A stretch of 64,000 nucleotides of DNA, taken from positions 434,001 through 498,000 of the forward strand of contig NZ_JBLKNW010000002.1 of assembly GCF_051414035.1 (NCBI RefSeq), written 5' to 3'. Positions 33,534 through 43,123 of this stretch are shown here, one piece after another. Position numbers and translations under genes: made by a program. Within the stretch, counting starts at the first letter, position 1. Each line of letters opens with the position of its first letter. The notes beneath the pieces were generated by a model, which worked only from the letters and a program-made list of their open reading frames with translations, did no database searches and had not been told where the DNA came from. The DNA comes from Halosimplex amylolyticum (GTDB lineage: Archaea; Halobacteriota; Halobacteria; Halobacteriales; Haloarculaceae).

Positions 33534-34631
33534 ATGACCGACACCACGCACGACGCCGACGGGACCGAGGCTATCGGCGGGACCGACGAGACGATCGAGG
33601 GGAGCGACGCGACGGACGGCGCCTCGCTCGACGGCCTGGCGCTCGACGAGGCGGTCGAACGCGTCCTCGCCCGCGAGGGCGAGCGCGACCCGGGGACGGT
33701 CCGGACCGCCCTGGAGTACGTCGTCGAGGACGGCGTCGTCAGCGGGGCGGCCGTCGAGGAGGCGCTGAAGGCCACCTCGAAACTCGTCGCCACCGCCGAG
33801 ACGCGGACCGAACTCGCGCGGATCGCACTCGACGACGCCCGCGAGGCCGCCGAACCAGTCGCGGACCTCCCGACGGTCGCCGCCCGCCTCGACCGCTTCG
33901 AGGCCGAGGTGACGGCCGTCGAGGAGCGCGCCGCGGCCCTCGGCGAGGCCGTCCAGTCCGTGGTCGAGGACCGCGAGGACCCCGACGCCCGTTTCGCCGT
34001 CGCCGACGGCATCCGTCAGATCGAGGCCCGTTCGCGGGCGGTCCAGCGGGACGCCGACGACCTCCAGTTCGACCTCGAGGAGTTCGAGCGCTGGCTCGAC
34101 AGCCACGACGCACGCGTCTCGACCCTCGCCGAAGACGTCGACGCCCTCGCCTCGTCGCTCGACGCGCTCGCGGAGGCCGTCGACGACCTCGCCGCCGGAA
34201 TCGAGGGACCTGGCGGTGGCCCAGCGGACGGCGATGCGAACGGCGACGCAGACGGCTCCGGCGCCGGCGTCGCCCGCGCCTGGTTCGACGCGACCCTCCG
34301 CGTCGGGGTGATCGGGCTCACCGTCGACGACCTGCGGGCCGAACTGGGCGACCTGCGAACGTGGGCTGACCGCGAGGACGAAGCCGCGAGCGATACAGCG
34401 CCCGACGGCGGGCTGGCCGACCTCGACGCGCGCCTCGCCGATATCGAGGCTCGCGGGGTGGCCCTCGACGACCGCCTCGACGACCTCGCGACGCCCGACT
34501 GGCGCGACCGGTTCGGCGACCGGATCGACGGGTTCGAGCGGGACCTCGACGACCTCGCGCCGCCGGTCGAGTGGCGTGCGGTGGAGCGAGCGCTGGAGAC
34601 GCGGCGAGCTGAGGCCGATTCGGCGGAGTAG
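33534..34631 (+). CDS. Acidic coiled-coil protein (halo-transducer-like)
   Basis: This 365-residue, strongly acidic and Ala/Asp-rich soluble protein has no signal peptide or membrane segment. It is dominated by predicted coiled coil (TVAARLDRFEAEVTAVEERA, VSTLAEDVDALASSLDALAEAV, DLDARLADIEARGVALDDRL). The N-terminal 100 residues contain a compact helical domain ending in RIALDDAREAAEPV. Similar haloarchaeal proteins have been labelled transducer-like because of the coiled coil, but no methylation or HAMP signature is visible. It converges on the AbrB-PhoU gene with a 42-base gap. ATG 33534 is preferred to GTG 33516. Confidence 0.78.
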   Translation: MTDTTHDADGTEAIGGTDETIEGSDATDGASLDGLALDEAVERVLAREGERDPGTVRTALEYVVEDGVVSGAAVEEALKATSKLVATAETRTELARIALDDAREAAEPVADLPTVAARLDRFEAEVTAVEERAAALGEAVQSVVEDREDPDARFAVADGIRQIEARSRAVQRDADDLQFDLEEFERWLDSHDARVSTLAEDVDALASSLDALAEAVDDLAAGIEGPGGGPADGDANGDADGSGAGVARAWFDATLRVGVIGLTVDDLRAELGDLRTWADREDEAASDTAPDGGLADLDARLADIEARGVALDDRLDDLATPDWRDRFGDRIDGFERDLDDLAPPVEWRAVERALETRRAEADSAE

Positions 34632-34673
34632 CAGGACGGAGCGACTTCGAGGGACGGGCGGCCAGATCGCGGC

Positions 34674-35702
34674 TCAGACGTTTTTCGAGCGGATCGCGGC
34701 GCGAGTGGCGACGTCGGCGACGGCGGCGCCGGCGTCAGCCGTGCGGGCGAGGTGGTCGAGTGCACGGGCGAGCGCGACGGTCGCGGCGGTCGACCTGTCG
34801 AAGGGGGCGGTCGCCTCGTCGAACAGCGCCTCCTCGACGGCCTCGATGTCGGTGACGGCGTCGTCGTAGCGCGCCGCCGCACCGGTCTCGCGCACGTCGT
34901 CTCCCTCGTCGAGGACCGCGGTCGTGGCGTCGTCGACGACGCCGCGGGCGGCCGCGGCGGCGTCGCGGACGTTCTCGGCGACCGGACCCGGGAGGGGCTC
35001 GGGGAGGCGCTCGGCGGCGCGAGCGACGCCGACGCCGTGTCGGCTGACCTCCTCCAGCCGGCGGGCGGTCACGTAGTAGTCGAACAGCGTCGGGCGGGTC
35101 AGGCCGAGGCGGTCGACCTCTTCGAGCGAGACGAGCGAGCGCGAGACGTGTCGGGCGACCATCCGGGAGAGCCGGTCGGCTTCGTCCGCGCGCGCCTGCA
35201 ACCGCTCGTGGGCCTCGGCGTCGGCGTCGACGAGCGCGTCGGTCGCCGTCCGGTGGATCGACAGCGCCGTGTACTGCAGCTGGACCACCGACTGCCGGAC
35301 GGAGACGTTCGCGGCGTCTAGCAGGTGCTGGACGGTGATCTCGTCGGCGGACTCGACCAGCAGGTCGCTTCCGACGAGGGTGCGAACGACCTCGCGGGCG
35401 ACCCGGCGCTGTTCGTCCGTGAATGCGTCGGCGGGCTCCAGCGTGACCGTCTCGAACCCGACGGCGTGGGCGGCCCGGAGGGCGCGGCGGACGAGCGCGG
35501 GCTCCTCGCCGTCGACGACGACGGTGGCGCTACCGAGTTCGTCGACGTCCTTCTCGGCGGTGCGCAGGACGATGGAGTCGTCGATGTGCGTCGAGAGGTA
35601 CAGCTCCATCCCCGCTTCGAGGCGGTGTTCGTTCGCCCAGTCTTTGGGGATCGACACGGTGTACGTTCCGCCGCCGACCTGCTGGAGTTTGCGCGTCTTC
35701 AT
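34674..35702 (-). CDS. AbrB-type DNA-binding domain fused to PhoU domains
   Basis: This is a 342-residue regulator. Residues ~1-45 are a SpoVT/AbrB swapped-hairpin domain (KLQQVGGGTYTVSIPKDWANEHRLEAG). Residues ~115-340 are a helical PhoU-like bundle (SVRQSVVQLQYTALSIHRTATDAL, ARRLEEVSRHGVGVARAAERL). The combination is typical of archaeal phosphate-uptake regulators that bind DNA directly, replacing the bacterial PhoB route. It lies downstream of phoU, 31 bases away, as the last gene of the pst operon. Confidence 0.93.
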   Translation of the reverse strand: MKTRKLQQVGGGTYTVSIPKDWANEHRLEAGMELYLSTHIDDSIVLRTAEKDVDELGSATVVVDGEEPALVRRALRAAHAVGFETVTLEPADAFTDEQRRVAREVVRTLVGSDLLVESADEITVQHLLDAANVSVRQSVVQLQYTALSIHRTATDALVDADAEAHERLQARADEADRLSRMVARHVSRSLVSLEEVDRLGLTRPTLFDYYVTARRLEEVSRHGVGVARAAERLPEPLPGPVAENVRDAAAAARGVVDDATTAVLDEGDDVRETGAAARYDDAVTDIEAVEEALFDEATAPFDRSTAATVALARALDHLARTADAGAAVADVATRAAIRSKNV

Positions 35703-35733
35703 CAGTCGAGCACCCGTGGGTCGTGTTCGAGCA

Positions 35734-36405
35734 TCAGTAGAGCAACTCCGGGTCGTTTTCGAGCATGTACAGCGTCCGCGCGGCCACGTTGACGGCGTGG
35801 TCGCCGACGCGTTCCAGGTCGCGGAGCGTCAGCAACACCCGCGAGACGTCGTCGAGGACGCGCTCGGCCGCCCAGGAGTCGTCGCCGGCCTCCCGTTCGA
35901 GGAGGTCGCGGACGACGCGCTCGCTCGCGCGCTGACAGAGCGCGTCGAGGTCGTCGTCGCGCTCGGCCACCGCGTGGCAGGCGGCCGCGTCCTGGGTATC
36001 GTAGGCCGCGAGGGCGCCGTCGAGCTGGTCACACGCGTCGGCACCGATCGCCTGCACGTCCACCTCGTCGGTCCGGCCGTCGGCCGACAGCGCGTATCGC
36101 GCGAGGTTCGTCGCGAGGTCGCCGACCCGCTCCAGGTCGGTGAGGATCTTGAACGAGGCGGCGACGAAGCGCAGGTCGGAGGCGACCGGTTGCTGGAGGG
36201 CCAGCAGGTCGATGCAGTCGCTCTCCAGGGCGAGGTACCGGTCGTTGATCTCGTCGTCGTCGTCGATCACGTCGCGGGCGATCGTCTGGTCGCCGCTTTC
36301 GAGGGCCACCAGCGCGTCTTCGAGCTGGGCGACCACGGCCGCGCCCAGGTCGAGCACGTCGCCGCGCAGGTCATCGAGTGCCGTCTGATAGCCGTCGCGG
36401 GTCAC
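35734..36405 (-). CDS. phoU: Phosphate transport regulator PhoU
   Basis: This 223-residue protein is made of two three-helix bundles. PhoU signatures are VVAQLEDALVALESGD, the repeated ASFKILTDLERVGDLATNLAR and LLTLRDLERVGDHAVNVAARTLY (metal-binding E/DxxxD motifs). PhoU modulates Pst activity according to phosphate status. It starts five bases after the pstB stop, in the same operon. Confidence 0.96.
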   Translation of the reverse strand: MTRDGYQTALDDLRGDVLDLGAAVVAQLEDALVALESGDQTIARDVIDDDDEINDRYLALESDCIDLLALQQPVASDLRFVAASFKILTDLERVGDLATNLARYALSADGRTDEVDVQAIGADACDQLDGALAAYDTQDAAACHAVAERDDDLDALCQRASERVVRDLLEREAGDDSWAAERVLDDVSRVLLTLRDLERVGDHAVNVAARTLYMLENDPELLY

Positions 36406-36409
36406 GGGA

Positions 36410-37327
36410 TCACCCGAACTTGCCGCTGACGTAGTCCTCGACGCGCTGGCTCTCGGGGTCCTCGAAGATCTTCCCGGTGTCGTCGTACTCGACGAGTTCG
36501 CCGCCGGTGAGGAAGACGGCCGTCTGGTCGGAGATGCGCGCCGCCTGTTGCATGTTGTGGGTGACGACGACGACCGTGTAGTCCTCGGCGAGCTCTTCGA
36601 TGAGGTCCTCGATCTTCGAGGTGGCGACGGGGTCGAGCGCGGAGGCTGGCTCGTCCATGAGGATCACGTCGGGGTCGACCGCGAGACAGCGGGCGATACA
36701 CAGCCGCTGTTGCTGGCCGCCCGAGAGACCGAGCGCGTTGTCGTCGAGGCGCTCGCTCACCTCGTCCCAGAGCGCCGCCTGCTTGAGCGAGCGCTCGACG
36801 AGCGCGTCCTCTTCTTCGGTGTCGTCGCGGCCGGTCAACTGCGCGAGCAGTCCGGTCCGGACGTCGCCGTGCTTGCGCGGGCCGTAGGCGATGTTCTCCC
36901 GGATGGACTTCGGGAAGGGGTTGGGCGCCTGGAACACCATGCCGACGCGCTTGCGCAGCTCCACGAGGTCTGTGTTGTCCTGATAGACGTTCTCGCCGTC
37001 GAGTTCGACCGAGCCCTCGATACGGGCGACGTTGATCCGGTCGTTCATCCGGTTGAGACACCGGAGGAACGTGGACTTGCCACAGCCGGAGGGGCCGATG
37101 AGCGCCGTCACGCTCTCGTTCGGGATGTCCATCGAGACGCCCTTCAGCGCGTGGTCGTTCCCGTAGTGGACGTTCAGGTTCTCGACGGACAGCTTGGGGT
37201 CGCCGCCGAAGGAGTAGTCGGTCCACTCAGCGCGGACCTCTTCCCGGCTCTCGCCGGCCGTCGTGGTGAGGCCGCGGTCGTCGGTGCTGTTCCCCTCGTT
37301 CGGTGTGATGGTGTTCGGTTGACTCAT
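36410..37327 (-). CDS. pstB: Phosphate ABC transporter ATP-binding protein PstB
   Basis: This is a 305-residue cytoplasmic ATPase that powers phosphate import. The P-loop is LIGPSGCGKSTFLRCLNRMND, the Q-loop VFQAPNPFPKSI, the ABC signature LSGGQQQRLCIARCLA, Walker B VILMDEPASALDP, and the switch His lies in VVVTHNMQQA. A 45-residue acidic N-terminal extension precedes the ABC core. The start overlaps the pstA stop by four bases (37324-37327). Confidence 0.98.
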   Translation of the reverse strand: MSQPNTITPNEGNSTDDRGLTTTAGESREEVRAEWTDYSFGGDPKLSVENLNVHYGNDHALKGVSMDIPNESVTALIGPSGCGKSTFLRCLNRMNDRINVARIEGSVELDGENVYQDNTDLVELRKRVGMVFQAPNPFPKSIRENIAYGPRKHGDVRTGLLAQLTGRDDTEEEDALVERSLKQAALWDEVSERLDDNALGLSGGQQQRLCIARCLAVDPDVILMDEPASALDPVATSKIEDLIEELAEDYTVVVVTHNMQQAARISDQTAVFLTGGELVEYDDTGKIFEDPESQRVEDYVSGKFG

Positions 37328-38895
37328 TGGTGGAGTTTGCTGCGGAAGTAGTAGCGCGTCGCGATGCCGATGGCGTAGAACGAGAGTACGACGAGCAGGA
37401 GTGTCAACGCGACGCCCCAGGCGAACTGTTCGGGGTTGGGCACGCCGCCGAGTCCGGCGGTGATCAGCGCGAAGAGCTGGTAGGGGAGCGCGCTGCTGGC
37501 GTCGAGCAGGGCCGGGTTCGAGACGAACGGCGGGGACGCGCTCAGTTGGAAGCTCCCCAGCACTGCTGCGGCCCTCCCCTTCCCGGGCAGGACGCCGCCG
37601 CCGGTCGTGAGCAGGATGGGCGCCGTTTCGCCCGCGATCCGTCCGACGCCGAGAATGACGCCCGTGGTGACGCCCGGGATCGCGGCCGGGAGGACGACGC
37701 TGCGTATCGTCTGCCACTTGGAGACGCCGAGCGCGGCACTCGCGTCGCGGTACTCGTCGGGCACGGCCAGCAGCGCCTCGCGGCTCGTGATGAGCACGAG
37801 CGGCAGGAGCATGAACCCGAGCGTCAGCTGGCCGGCGATGATCGACTTCTGATTCCCGAACCGGGGAATGAGGAAGGCCGCCCCGAAGAGGCCGAACACG
37901 ATGCTCGGCGTGCTCCAGAGGCCGTTAGTCGCCACCTCGACGACCTGCGTGAACCGGCCCTCCTCGGCGTACTCGGCGAGGAAGACGGCCGCTCCGACGC
38001 CCGTCGGGACGGCGACGAGAACCGCGCCGACGACGAGCCAGACGGTGCCGACGATGGCCGGGAAGATCCCCTTCACCTCGGCGAGCAGGCCGGCCCCGTT
38101 CGTCAGAAACGGCCACCTGACGAGGGCGCCGTCGGTGAGCAGGCCGAAGCCGCGGAAGAGACCGGGGGCCCCCTTCAGCACGACGAACAGGATGAGTCCG
38201 ACGAGCACCGCGAGGATAGCCAGGACGACGAGGTAGATGAGGACGTAGGCGCCGACGTGGCGCCCACGGGCGCCGTAGCCGCCGTACGTCTTCGCCGCCG
38301 CCCAGCCGGTCACGAGCGCGGACGCCATGACGAGGAACGGAACGACGACGTCCGCGAACAGCGTCGCGTTGAACCCATCGAGCGGCCACGACCAGCCCGA
38401 CCCGATGAACCCCGTGAGCAGCGACACGCCGACGAGCACCGCGACGGCGCCCGCCGGGGCGGTCGATCCGATGTCCTCCCGCGGGAGCGCCGTCCCGGCG
38501 AACGCGACGGCGCCGGCCGCGACCGCGGGGACGAGCCAGAGCGGCCACGACAGGCCGAGAGTTTGGGAGGCGACGAGCCCGCCACCGCAGAACCAGATAC
38601 CGGTGAACGCGACCGCCGCGACGATACCGGCGCTCTCCTGTGGTGACGTAGCGATGAGGTCCCGTCGGGAGGCGAAACCGAACCCGACCACCGCCACTCC
38701 GGTGAGGGTGACCAGGCCGCCGAGGACCGCTACCATCGGGAGCCCGGCGACGGGGTCGGTTATGCGGACGATCTCGAGCAGGGCGGCGAGCCCCATGGCG
38801 AAGAGGACGCCCGAGAGACCGACCGTCGCGGCGGCCAGCCGCTCGTATCCCGTCGTCGAGTCCCTGACGAGGACGTTCCCCGGTTCCGCCGCCAT
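37324..38895 (-). CDS. pstA: Phosphate ABC transporter permease PstA
   Basis: This 523-residue membrane protein has the C-terminal permease domain with PstA segments TNGLWSTPSIVFGLFGAAFL, LPLVLITSREALLAVPDEYRDASAALGVSKWQTI and GRIAGETAPILL. The N-terminal ~210 residues add about six transmembrane helices not found in the ~290-residue bacterial PstA. The extension also occurs in haloarchaeal homologues, from memory. It overlaps pstC by one base (TAATG) and pstB by four. Confidence 0.96.
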   Translation of the reverse strand: MAAEPGNVLVRDSTTGYERLAAATVGLSGVLFAMGLAALLEIVRITDPVAGLPMVAVLGGLVTLTGVAVVGFGFASRRDLIATSPQESAGIVAAVAFTGIWFCGGGLVASQTLGLSWPLWLVPAVAAGAVAFAGTALPREDIGSTAPAGAVAVLVGVSLLTGFIGSGWSWPLDGFNATLFADVVVPFLVMASALVTGWAAAKTYGGYGARGRHVGAYVLIYLVVLAILAVLVGLILFVVLKGAPGLFRGFGLLTDGALVRWPFLTNGAGLLAEVKGIFPAIVGTVWLVVGAVLVAVPTGVGAAVFLAEYAEEGRFTQVVEVATNGLWSTPSIVFGLFGAAFLIPRFGNQKSIIAGQLTLGFMLLPLVLITSREALLAVPDEYRDASAALGVSKWQTIRSVVLPAAIPGVTTGVILGVGRIAGETAPILLTTGGGVLPGKGRAAAVLGSFQLSASPPFVSNPALLDASSALPYQLFALITAGLGGVPNPEQFAWGVALTLLLVVLSFYAIGIATRYYFRSKLHQ

Positions 38896-40025
38896 TAGCT
38901 CTCACCCCCGAGCTTCCGGTCCATGCGTACCTGGATGTACTGGGAGCCGAGACTCAGGAACATGACCGTGATGAACAGGATGACCCCGGCCGCGAAGAGG
39001 GCGTGCTCGTGGATGCCGTTCGCGCTGCCGTAGTCCGACGCGATGACCGAGGTCAACGTCTCGTACCCGTAGAACACGTTGTACAGCGGTTCGCTGATGC
39101 GGGGGACGTTCCGGAGCATGACCGTCGCTGCCATCGTCTCGCCGATGGCGCGACCCACGCCGAGGAGCACGGCGGCCGACACGCCGGAGAACGCCGCGGG
39201 GATGGTGATCGACGTCATCGACTGCCAGTCCGTCGCGCCGAGCGCGAGCGACCCGTTCTTCATCGAGTCGGGCACACTCGTGAGCGCGTCTTCGGCGACG
39301 GAGACGACCGTCGGCAGCGCCATGAGGCCGACCATCGCGCCGACGAAGAGGTACGTCGCTCCGCCGTTGAGGGCGAACGCGTCGCCCGCCCACGGGTTCA
39401 CGATGGTAAACCCGATGAATCCGTAGACGATCGACGGGATCCCGGCCAGGATCTCGACGGCCGGCTTCACGAGTTCCCTGACTGTCGGGGGTGCGATCTC
39501 GCTAATGAAGAGCGCGGCCGCGACGCCGAGCGGGCCCGCGACGGCGGTCGCGATGACGGTCACGAGGACCGTGCCGTGGATCATCGGCAGGAGCGAGAAC
39601 TGGACGGGGTCCGTGACGGCGTCCCAGCGCGTCTGCGTGAACATGCGGAGGCCGGGAACGGTGACGCCGAACACGGTCACCGACTCGTAGCGGAACGCCG
39701 GGATCGACTCGACGAAGATGAACACGACGATGAGCCCGAGCGTGACGATAGTCACGGTCGTCATTCCGAACGTGAGGGCCCGGACGAGCAACCCCTGATG
39801 TCTGAACCAGCCGTACGTCGACGCGAGGAGGGCCACAGCCAGCGGCACCGCAGTCCAGGAGGCCGTGAGCAGGAAGCCCACGAATCCGAGCAGTATCGAC
39901 CCCAGGACGAGGCCTATCACGACGACCGCTTCCGGTTCCGTCTCCTCGAAGAAGCGCCGCGCTCGTGCGACCCGTCTCCCGACGGTCGCTTGCCACCGTG
40001 CCACCGATATCGGTTTGTTTGTCAT
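38895..40025 (-). CDS. pstC: Phosphate ABC transporter permease PstC
   Basis: This is a 376-residue permease with about eight transmembrane helices. PstC segments are PLGVAAALFISEIAPPTVRELVKPAVEILAGIPSIVYGFIGF, the EAA-type loop SMKNGSLALGATDWQSM and GRAIGETMAATVML. The N-terminal ~130 residues, with three or four extra helices, are longer than in bacteria. It follows pstS with a 59-base gap. Confidence 0.97.
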   Translation of the reverse strand: MTNKPISVARWQATVGRRVARARRFFEETEPEAVVVIGLVLGSILLGFVGFLLTASWTAVPLAVALLASTYGWFRHQGLLVRALTFGMTTVTIVTLGLIVVFIFVESIPAFRYESVTVFGVTVPGLRMFTQTRWDAVTDPVQFSLLPMIHGTVLVTVIATAVAGPLGVAAALFISEIAPPTVRELVKPAVEILAGIPSIVYGFIGFTIVNPWAGDAFALNGGATYLFVGAMVGLMALPTVVSVAEDALTSVPDSMKNGSLALGATDWQSMTSITIPAAFSGVSAAVLLGVGRAIGETMAATVMLRNVPRISEPLYNVFYGYETLTSVIASDYGSANGIHEHALFAAGVILFITVMFLSLGSQYIQVRMDRKLGGES

Positions 40026-40084
40026 GTACTGAAAGATAACTGTTAGACGTAGTCAGCGAGCGATACGAGGGAATCGGGACCGCC

Positions 40085-41311
40085 TCAGACCTGGTCCGGC
40101 AGCTTGTCCTTCTCGGCCTTGATGTCCTTCGTCGGCAGCGGAATGTAGTTGACGCCCTCGACGAACACCTTCTGCCCGAACGTCGTCAGGAACATGTTGA
40201 TGAACGCGGCCTCGCGCATGTCCGTCCCATCCGGCGTGTCCTCCGAGATCTTCGTGTACATGTGGAGGTCGCGGTTGAGCGGGTACTCGGAGTCGAAGAT
40301 CGTGTGTTCGGCATCCTTGTCGGGCTTGTATACGGTGCCGTCGAAGTCGATGGCGATCGGGACGACGCTGTCGTTCGTGAACGCGAGCGCCATGTAGCCG
40401 ATGGCGTTGTCGTTCTGCCCGATGACCGTCCTGACCTGCTGGTTCTGGCCCTTCCGGGTGTCGACGTCCATCTCCGCCTCGGCGTCGCCGAGCATGTTGA
40501 GTCGGAACGAGGTGTCCGTCCCCGAGCCCTCGGCGCGACCGACGACGAAGATCTCCTTGTCGGGGCCGCCGACTTCGCTCCAGTTGGTGATCTCTCCCTG
40601 GTAGATGCCGCGGATCTGCTCGCCGGTGAGCGTGTCGACGCCGTTGTCGTAGATCTGTTTGCTGACGACGACGGGCTGGCCGTCGCGGCCGACGACGTGG
40701 TCGACGACTTCCTCGCTGGCCTTCTCGTCGCTCCAGTCGAGCTCGGCCGTGATCGGGCCGGAGGAGTTGCCGATGTCGACTAGTTCGTCCACGACCGCCT
40801 TACAGCCGGTCCCGGAGTGGCTCAGGCCGACGTTCACGACGAACGGCGGCTTCGAGCGCTGGTCGGTCGGTTCGAAGCCGTAGAGGCTCGCGAAGTAGTC
40901 CGCGATCTTCATGTCTGGCTCGCCCAGGTCCTCCCAGCCGGGGACGGTGCTCTCCTCGTTGGACCCCCAGTACTCGCCGTCGCTCGGCGGCGCGTTGGAC
41001 ACCCAGTAGGAGGCGCCGGTGTTCGAGATGGGGTACACCGTCGAGGACCCCTCGGCGGTCAGCAGGGACGTGCTCCTCCCGGTCGAGGCGGAGCCGTCAC
41101 CCGACGAGCTGTCGCTCCCGTCGCTCCCGTCGCCACCGTCACCCGACGACCCTCCGTCTTCGGTGGAGTCGTCTGCGGGTTCGGGCGTGTCGGTCGCCTC
41201 GTCGCCGCCCGTACATCCGGCCAGTCCCGCCGCCCCGACCGCACCGGACGTCAGCAGGAACTTTCGCCGCGTTACCCCGTCTGCCGGACGCTCCGAATCG
41301 TGCGTCATCAC
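40085..41311 (-). CDS. pstS: Phosphate-binding lipoprotein PstS
   Basis: This is the 408-residue periplasmic-equivalent phosphate receptor. The N-terminus carries a Tat motif (TRRKFLLTSGAVG) and a lipobox (GLAGC), followed by a Gly/Ser/Asp-rich linker tethering it to the membrane. The binding domain shows LLTAEGSSTVYPIS and HSGTGCKAVVDELVDIGNSSG, typical phosphate loops. It is the first gene of the pst operon. TATA-like tattataaac lies 30-39 bases upstream. Met codons at 41311 and 41308 are both possible starts. Confidence 0.96.
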   Translation of the reverse strand: MMTHDSERPADGVTRRKFLLTSGAVGAAGLAGCTGGDEATDTPEPADDSTEDGGSSGDGGDGSDGSDSSSGDGSASTGRSTSLLTAEGSSTVYPISNTGASYWVSNAPPSDGEYWGSNEESTVPGWEDLGEPDMKIADYFASLYGFEPTDQRSKPPFVVNVGLSHSGTGCKAVVDELVDIGNSSGPITAELDWSDEKASEEVVDHVVGRDGQPVVVSKQIYDNGVDTLTGEQIRGIYQGEITNWSEVGGPDKEIFVVGRAEGSGTDTSFRLNMLGDAEAEMDVDTRKGQNQQVRTVIGQNDNAIGYMALAFTNDSVVPIAIDFDGTVYKPDKDAEHTIFDSEYPLNRDLHMYTKISEDTPDGTDMREAAFINMFLTTFGQKVFVEGVNYIPLPTKDIKAEKDKLPDQV

Positions 41312-41340
41312 CTGAACGAAGATGGGAGCTAACTAAACGG

Positions 41341-41350
41341 GTTTATAATA
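41341..41350 (-). promoter_or_regulatory. TATA box of the pst operon
   Basis: The minus strand reads tattataaac, 30-39 bases before the pstS start. A second TATA-like sequence (actatatagt, 41432-41441) lies further upstream in the same spacer and could be an alternative promoter. Confidence 0.6.
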
Positions 41351-41499
41351 GGGGTATTGGCGGGTACGCCCCCTCCCGATCCGCTACTGTCGGTCGCCGA
41401 TGTGGATGGATTGCACATTCCGGTACATATCACTATATAGTCCGCTGGCCGGGATCCGGAACCGGGACCGGACACGCGGGCGCGAGAGTGTCCAGGTCC

Positions 41500-42498
41500 T
41501 CAGCGCTCGTCGACCAGCGGGAACCTGGCCAGTCGGGCGGCGGCGACGGAGGTCAGCCCCCGAGCGGTCGGCGAGTCGCCGACCCGCCGAGCGTGGGCCG
41601 ACTCCAGTCCCGTGTCGTCGGCGACCGGGACCAGTCGGACCGTCGTGCCCTCAGGCGTCACGTCCAGAAGCAGGTACGACTGCGGGAACGAGCAGGTCGT
41701 CGGCACCGTCACCTCGCGGACCCCCTCCGAGACGCCGGCCGCCGGGATGTGGTAGTGGCCGGCCAGCACGAGTTCGACGTCGCCGTCGGCGAGCGTCTCG
41801 ACGAACGGCTCGGGGTCGGCCATCGCGGGGATGTCGGCGAACTCGGGCTCGACGGCCTCGCGGTGGGCGTCCAGCTGTCCGGTGATCGCGGGGAGGTTGT
41901 GGTGGACGAGCACGACGGGCGTCTCGGCGGTCTCGAGTTCGTCGGCCAGCCACTCGCGCTGGTTCGCTTCGACGTGGCCCTCGTGGGAGTCGAACAGTCG
42001 CTCGGCCGTTCCGGCGCTGTTCAGGCCGAACACGTCCAGCCCGCCCACGCGCGTCCGGAAGGACAGGCCGTCCGGGCCGCGCGAGAGCGGGTCGTCGGGC
42101 GTGTACCGCTCGGTAAACCGATCGAGTTCCGGCGTCTCGTGTTCGTCGCGCTCCTTGGGCACGTCGTGGTTGCCGGGGACGGCGAAAAACGGTGCGTCGA
42201 GGTCGGCCAGCGCCTCGTCGACGGCCTCGTAGTTCCACGGCTCGCCGTCCTTGGTGAGGTCGCCCGGCGACAGGACCGCGTCGACGTCGCGCGCGCCGAT
42301 GTCCGCGATGGCGGCTTCGAAGTGTTCCAGCGTGCGTTCGAACAGCTTCGACGTACCCTCGGCGCGAGTCGCGACGTGCGGGTCGGCGACGACGGCGATC
42401 CGCGCGCGCTCGCCGGCCGGTCGGTCGAGGTGGGCGAGGACCGAGCCCGGCCCTTCCGCGACGCCTGCGGGGCCGTCGCGGGAGTCGTCGGGGCTCAT
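41500..42498 (-). CDS. Calcineurin-like metallophosphoesterase
   Basis: This 332-residue protein has the five metallophosphoesterase motifs: VVADPHV, LSPGDLTKDG, AVPGNHDVPKE, LVHHNLP and LAGHYHIPA. These supply the Asp/His/Asn ligands for two metal ions. The substrate is unknown; the fold covers cyclic nucleotide, nucleotide and protein phosphatases. The start overlaps the upstream gene by four bases, so the two are coupled. Its position next to the pst operon hints at a role in phosphate metabolism, but that is inference. Confidence 0.9.
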   Translation of the reverse strand: MSPDDSRDGPAGVAEGPGSVLAHLDRPAGERARIAVVADPHVATRAEGTSKLFERTLEHFEAAIADIGARDVDAVLSPGDLTKDGEPWNYEAVDEALADLDAPFFAVPGNHDVPKERDEHETPELDRFTERYTPDDPLSRGPDGLSFRTRVGGLDVFGLNSAGTAERLFDSHEGHVEANQREWLADELETAETPVVLVHHNLPAITGQLDAHREAVEPEFADIPAMADPEPFVETLADGDVELVLAGHYHIPAAGVSEGVREVTVPTTCSFPQSYLLLDVTPEGTTVRLVPVADDTGLESAHARRVGDSPTARGLTSVAAARLARFPLVDER

Positions 42499-42977
42499 CG
42501 TCCCTCCGGCAGGAAGTCCTCGGGGTGGTCGTGGCGGACGGTTGCGAGGTGGGTCCCGTCGAGCAGTTCGACGTGGGAGTAGAGGTGCCCGCGCTCGCGG
42601 GCGACGCTGGCGAGGTCGCTCGCTTCCGGTCGGCTCAGATCGAGCGCACCGACGAGTAGCACGGCGACCCGCGCGTCGGGGTCGTCCACGCGCGTCAGGA
42701 GGAACAGGTCGGTCCCGACGCGTCGGCGGAACGCCGTCGAGCGGTCGAACTCGGCGTCGGCGACGGCGTCGGATAGCGACTCGGCGACGCCGTCGGGCGC
42801 GACGTACACCAGTCCGAAGCGGTCGGTGTCGCCGCGCTCGGGCGTGACCGGCGCGAGGTGGCCCGCGCGGACGGTCACCGCCTCCCAGCCGTCCGCCCGG
42901 AGGTCGTCGGCCATCTCGTTGGCTTCCCGTAACGTTCGACGCCACGGCGAGGGCTCGTCGTCCGTCTCGGCGACCAT
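42495..42977 (-). CDS. Conserved haloarchaeal protein of unknown function
   Basis: This is a 160-residue soluble acidic protein, MVAETDDEPSPWRRTLREAN. Segments include MADDLRADGWEAVTVRAGHLAPV and VAVLLVGALDLSRPEASDLASVARERGHLYSHVELLD. It resembles a DUF7529-type haloarchaeal family, from memory. It is the first gene of a two-gene operon with the metallophosphoesterase (ATGA overlap), which suggests a shared pathway. Confidence 0.82.
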   Translation of the reverse strand: MVAETDDEPSPWRRTLREANEMADDLRADGWEAVTVRAGHLAPVTPERGDTDRFGLVYVAPDGVAESLSDAVADAEFDRSTAFRRRVGTDLFLLTRVDDPDARVAVLLVGALDLSRPEASDLASVARERGHLYSHVELLDGTHLATVRHDHPEDFLPEGR

Positions 42978-43090
42978 ATCTCACCCTCACTCTACCGCCA
43001 CATGTCAGTTCCGGATGCCCACTTCTTTCCCGAGTATCCCACTATATACCTAAATTACTCCTGTATAACTATCTATAATCTGATTCAAAA

Positions 43091-43100
43091 CCTATATTTG
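43091..43100 (+). promoter_or_regulatory. TATA box of the peptide ABC transporter operon
   Basis: The sequence cctatatttg lies 24-33 bases before ATG 43124. The 100 bases to its left are unusually AT-rich, with further tata motifs at 43044-43075, making a divergent promoter region. Confidence 0.65.
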
Positions 43101-43123
43101 CGTTCCATCGAACGGTTCCACCG

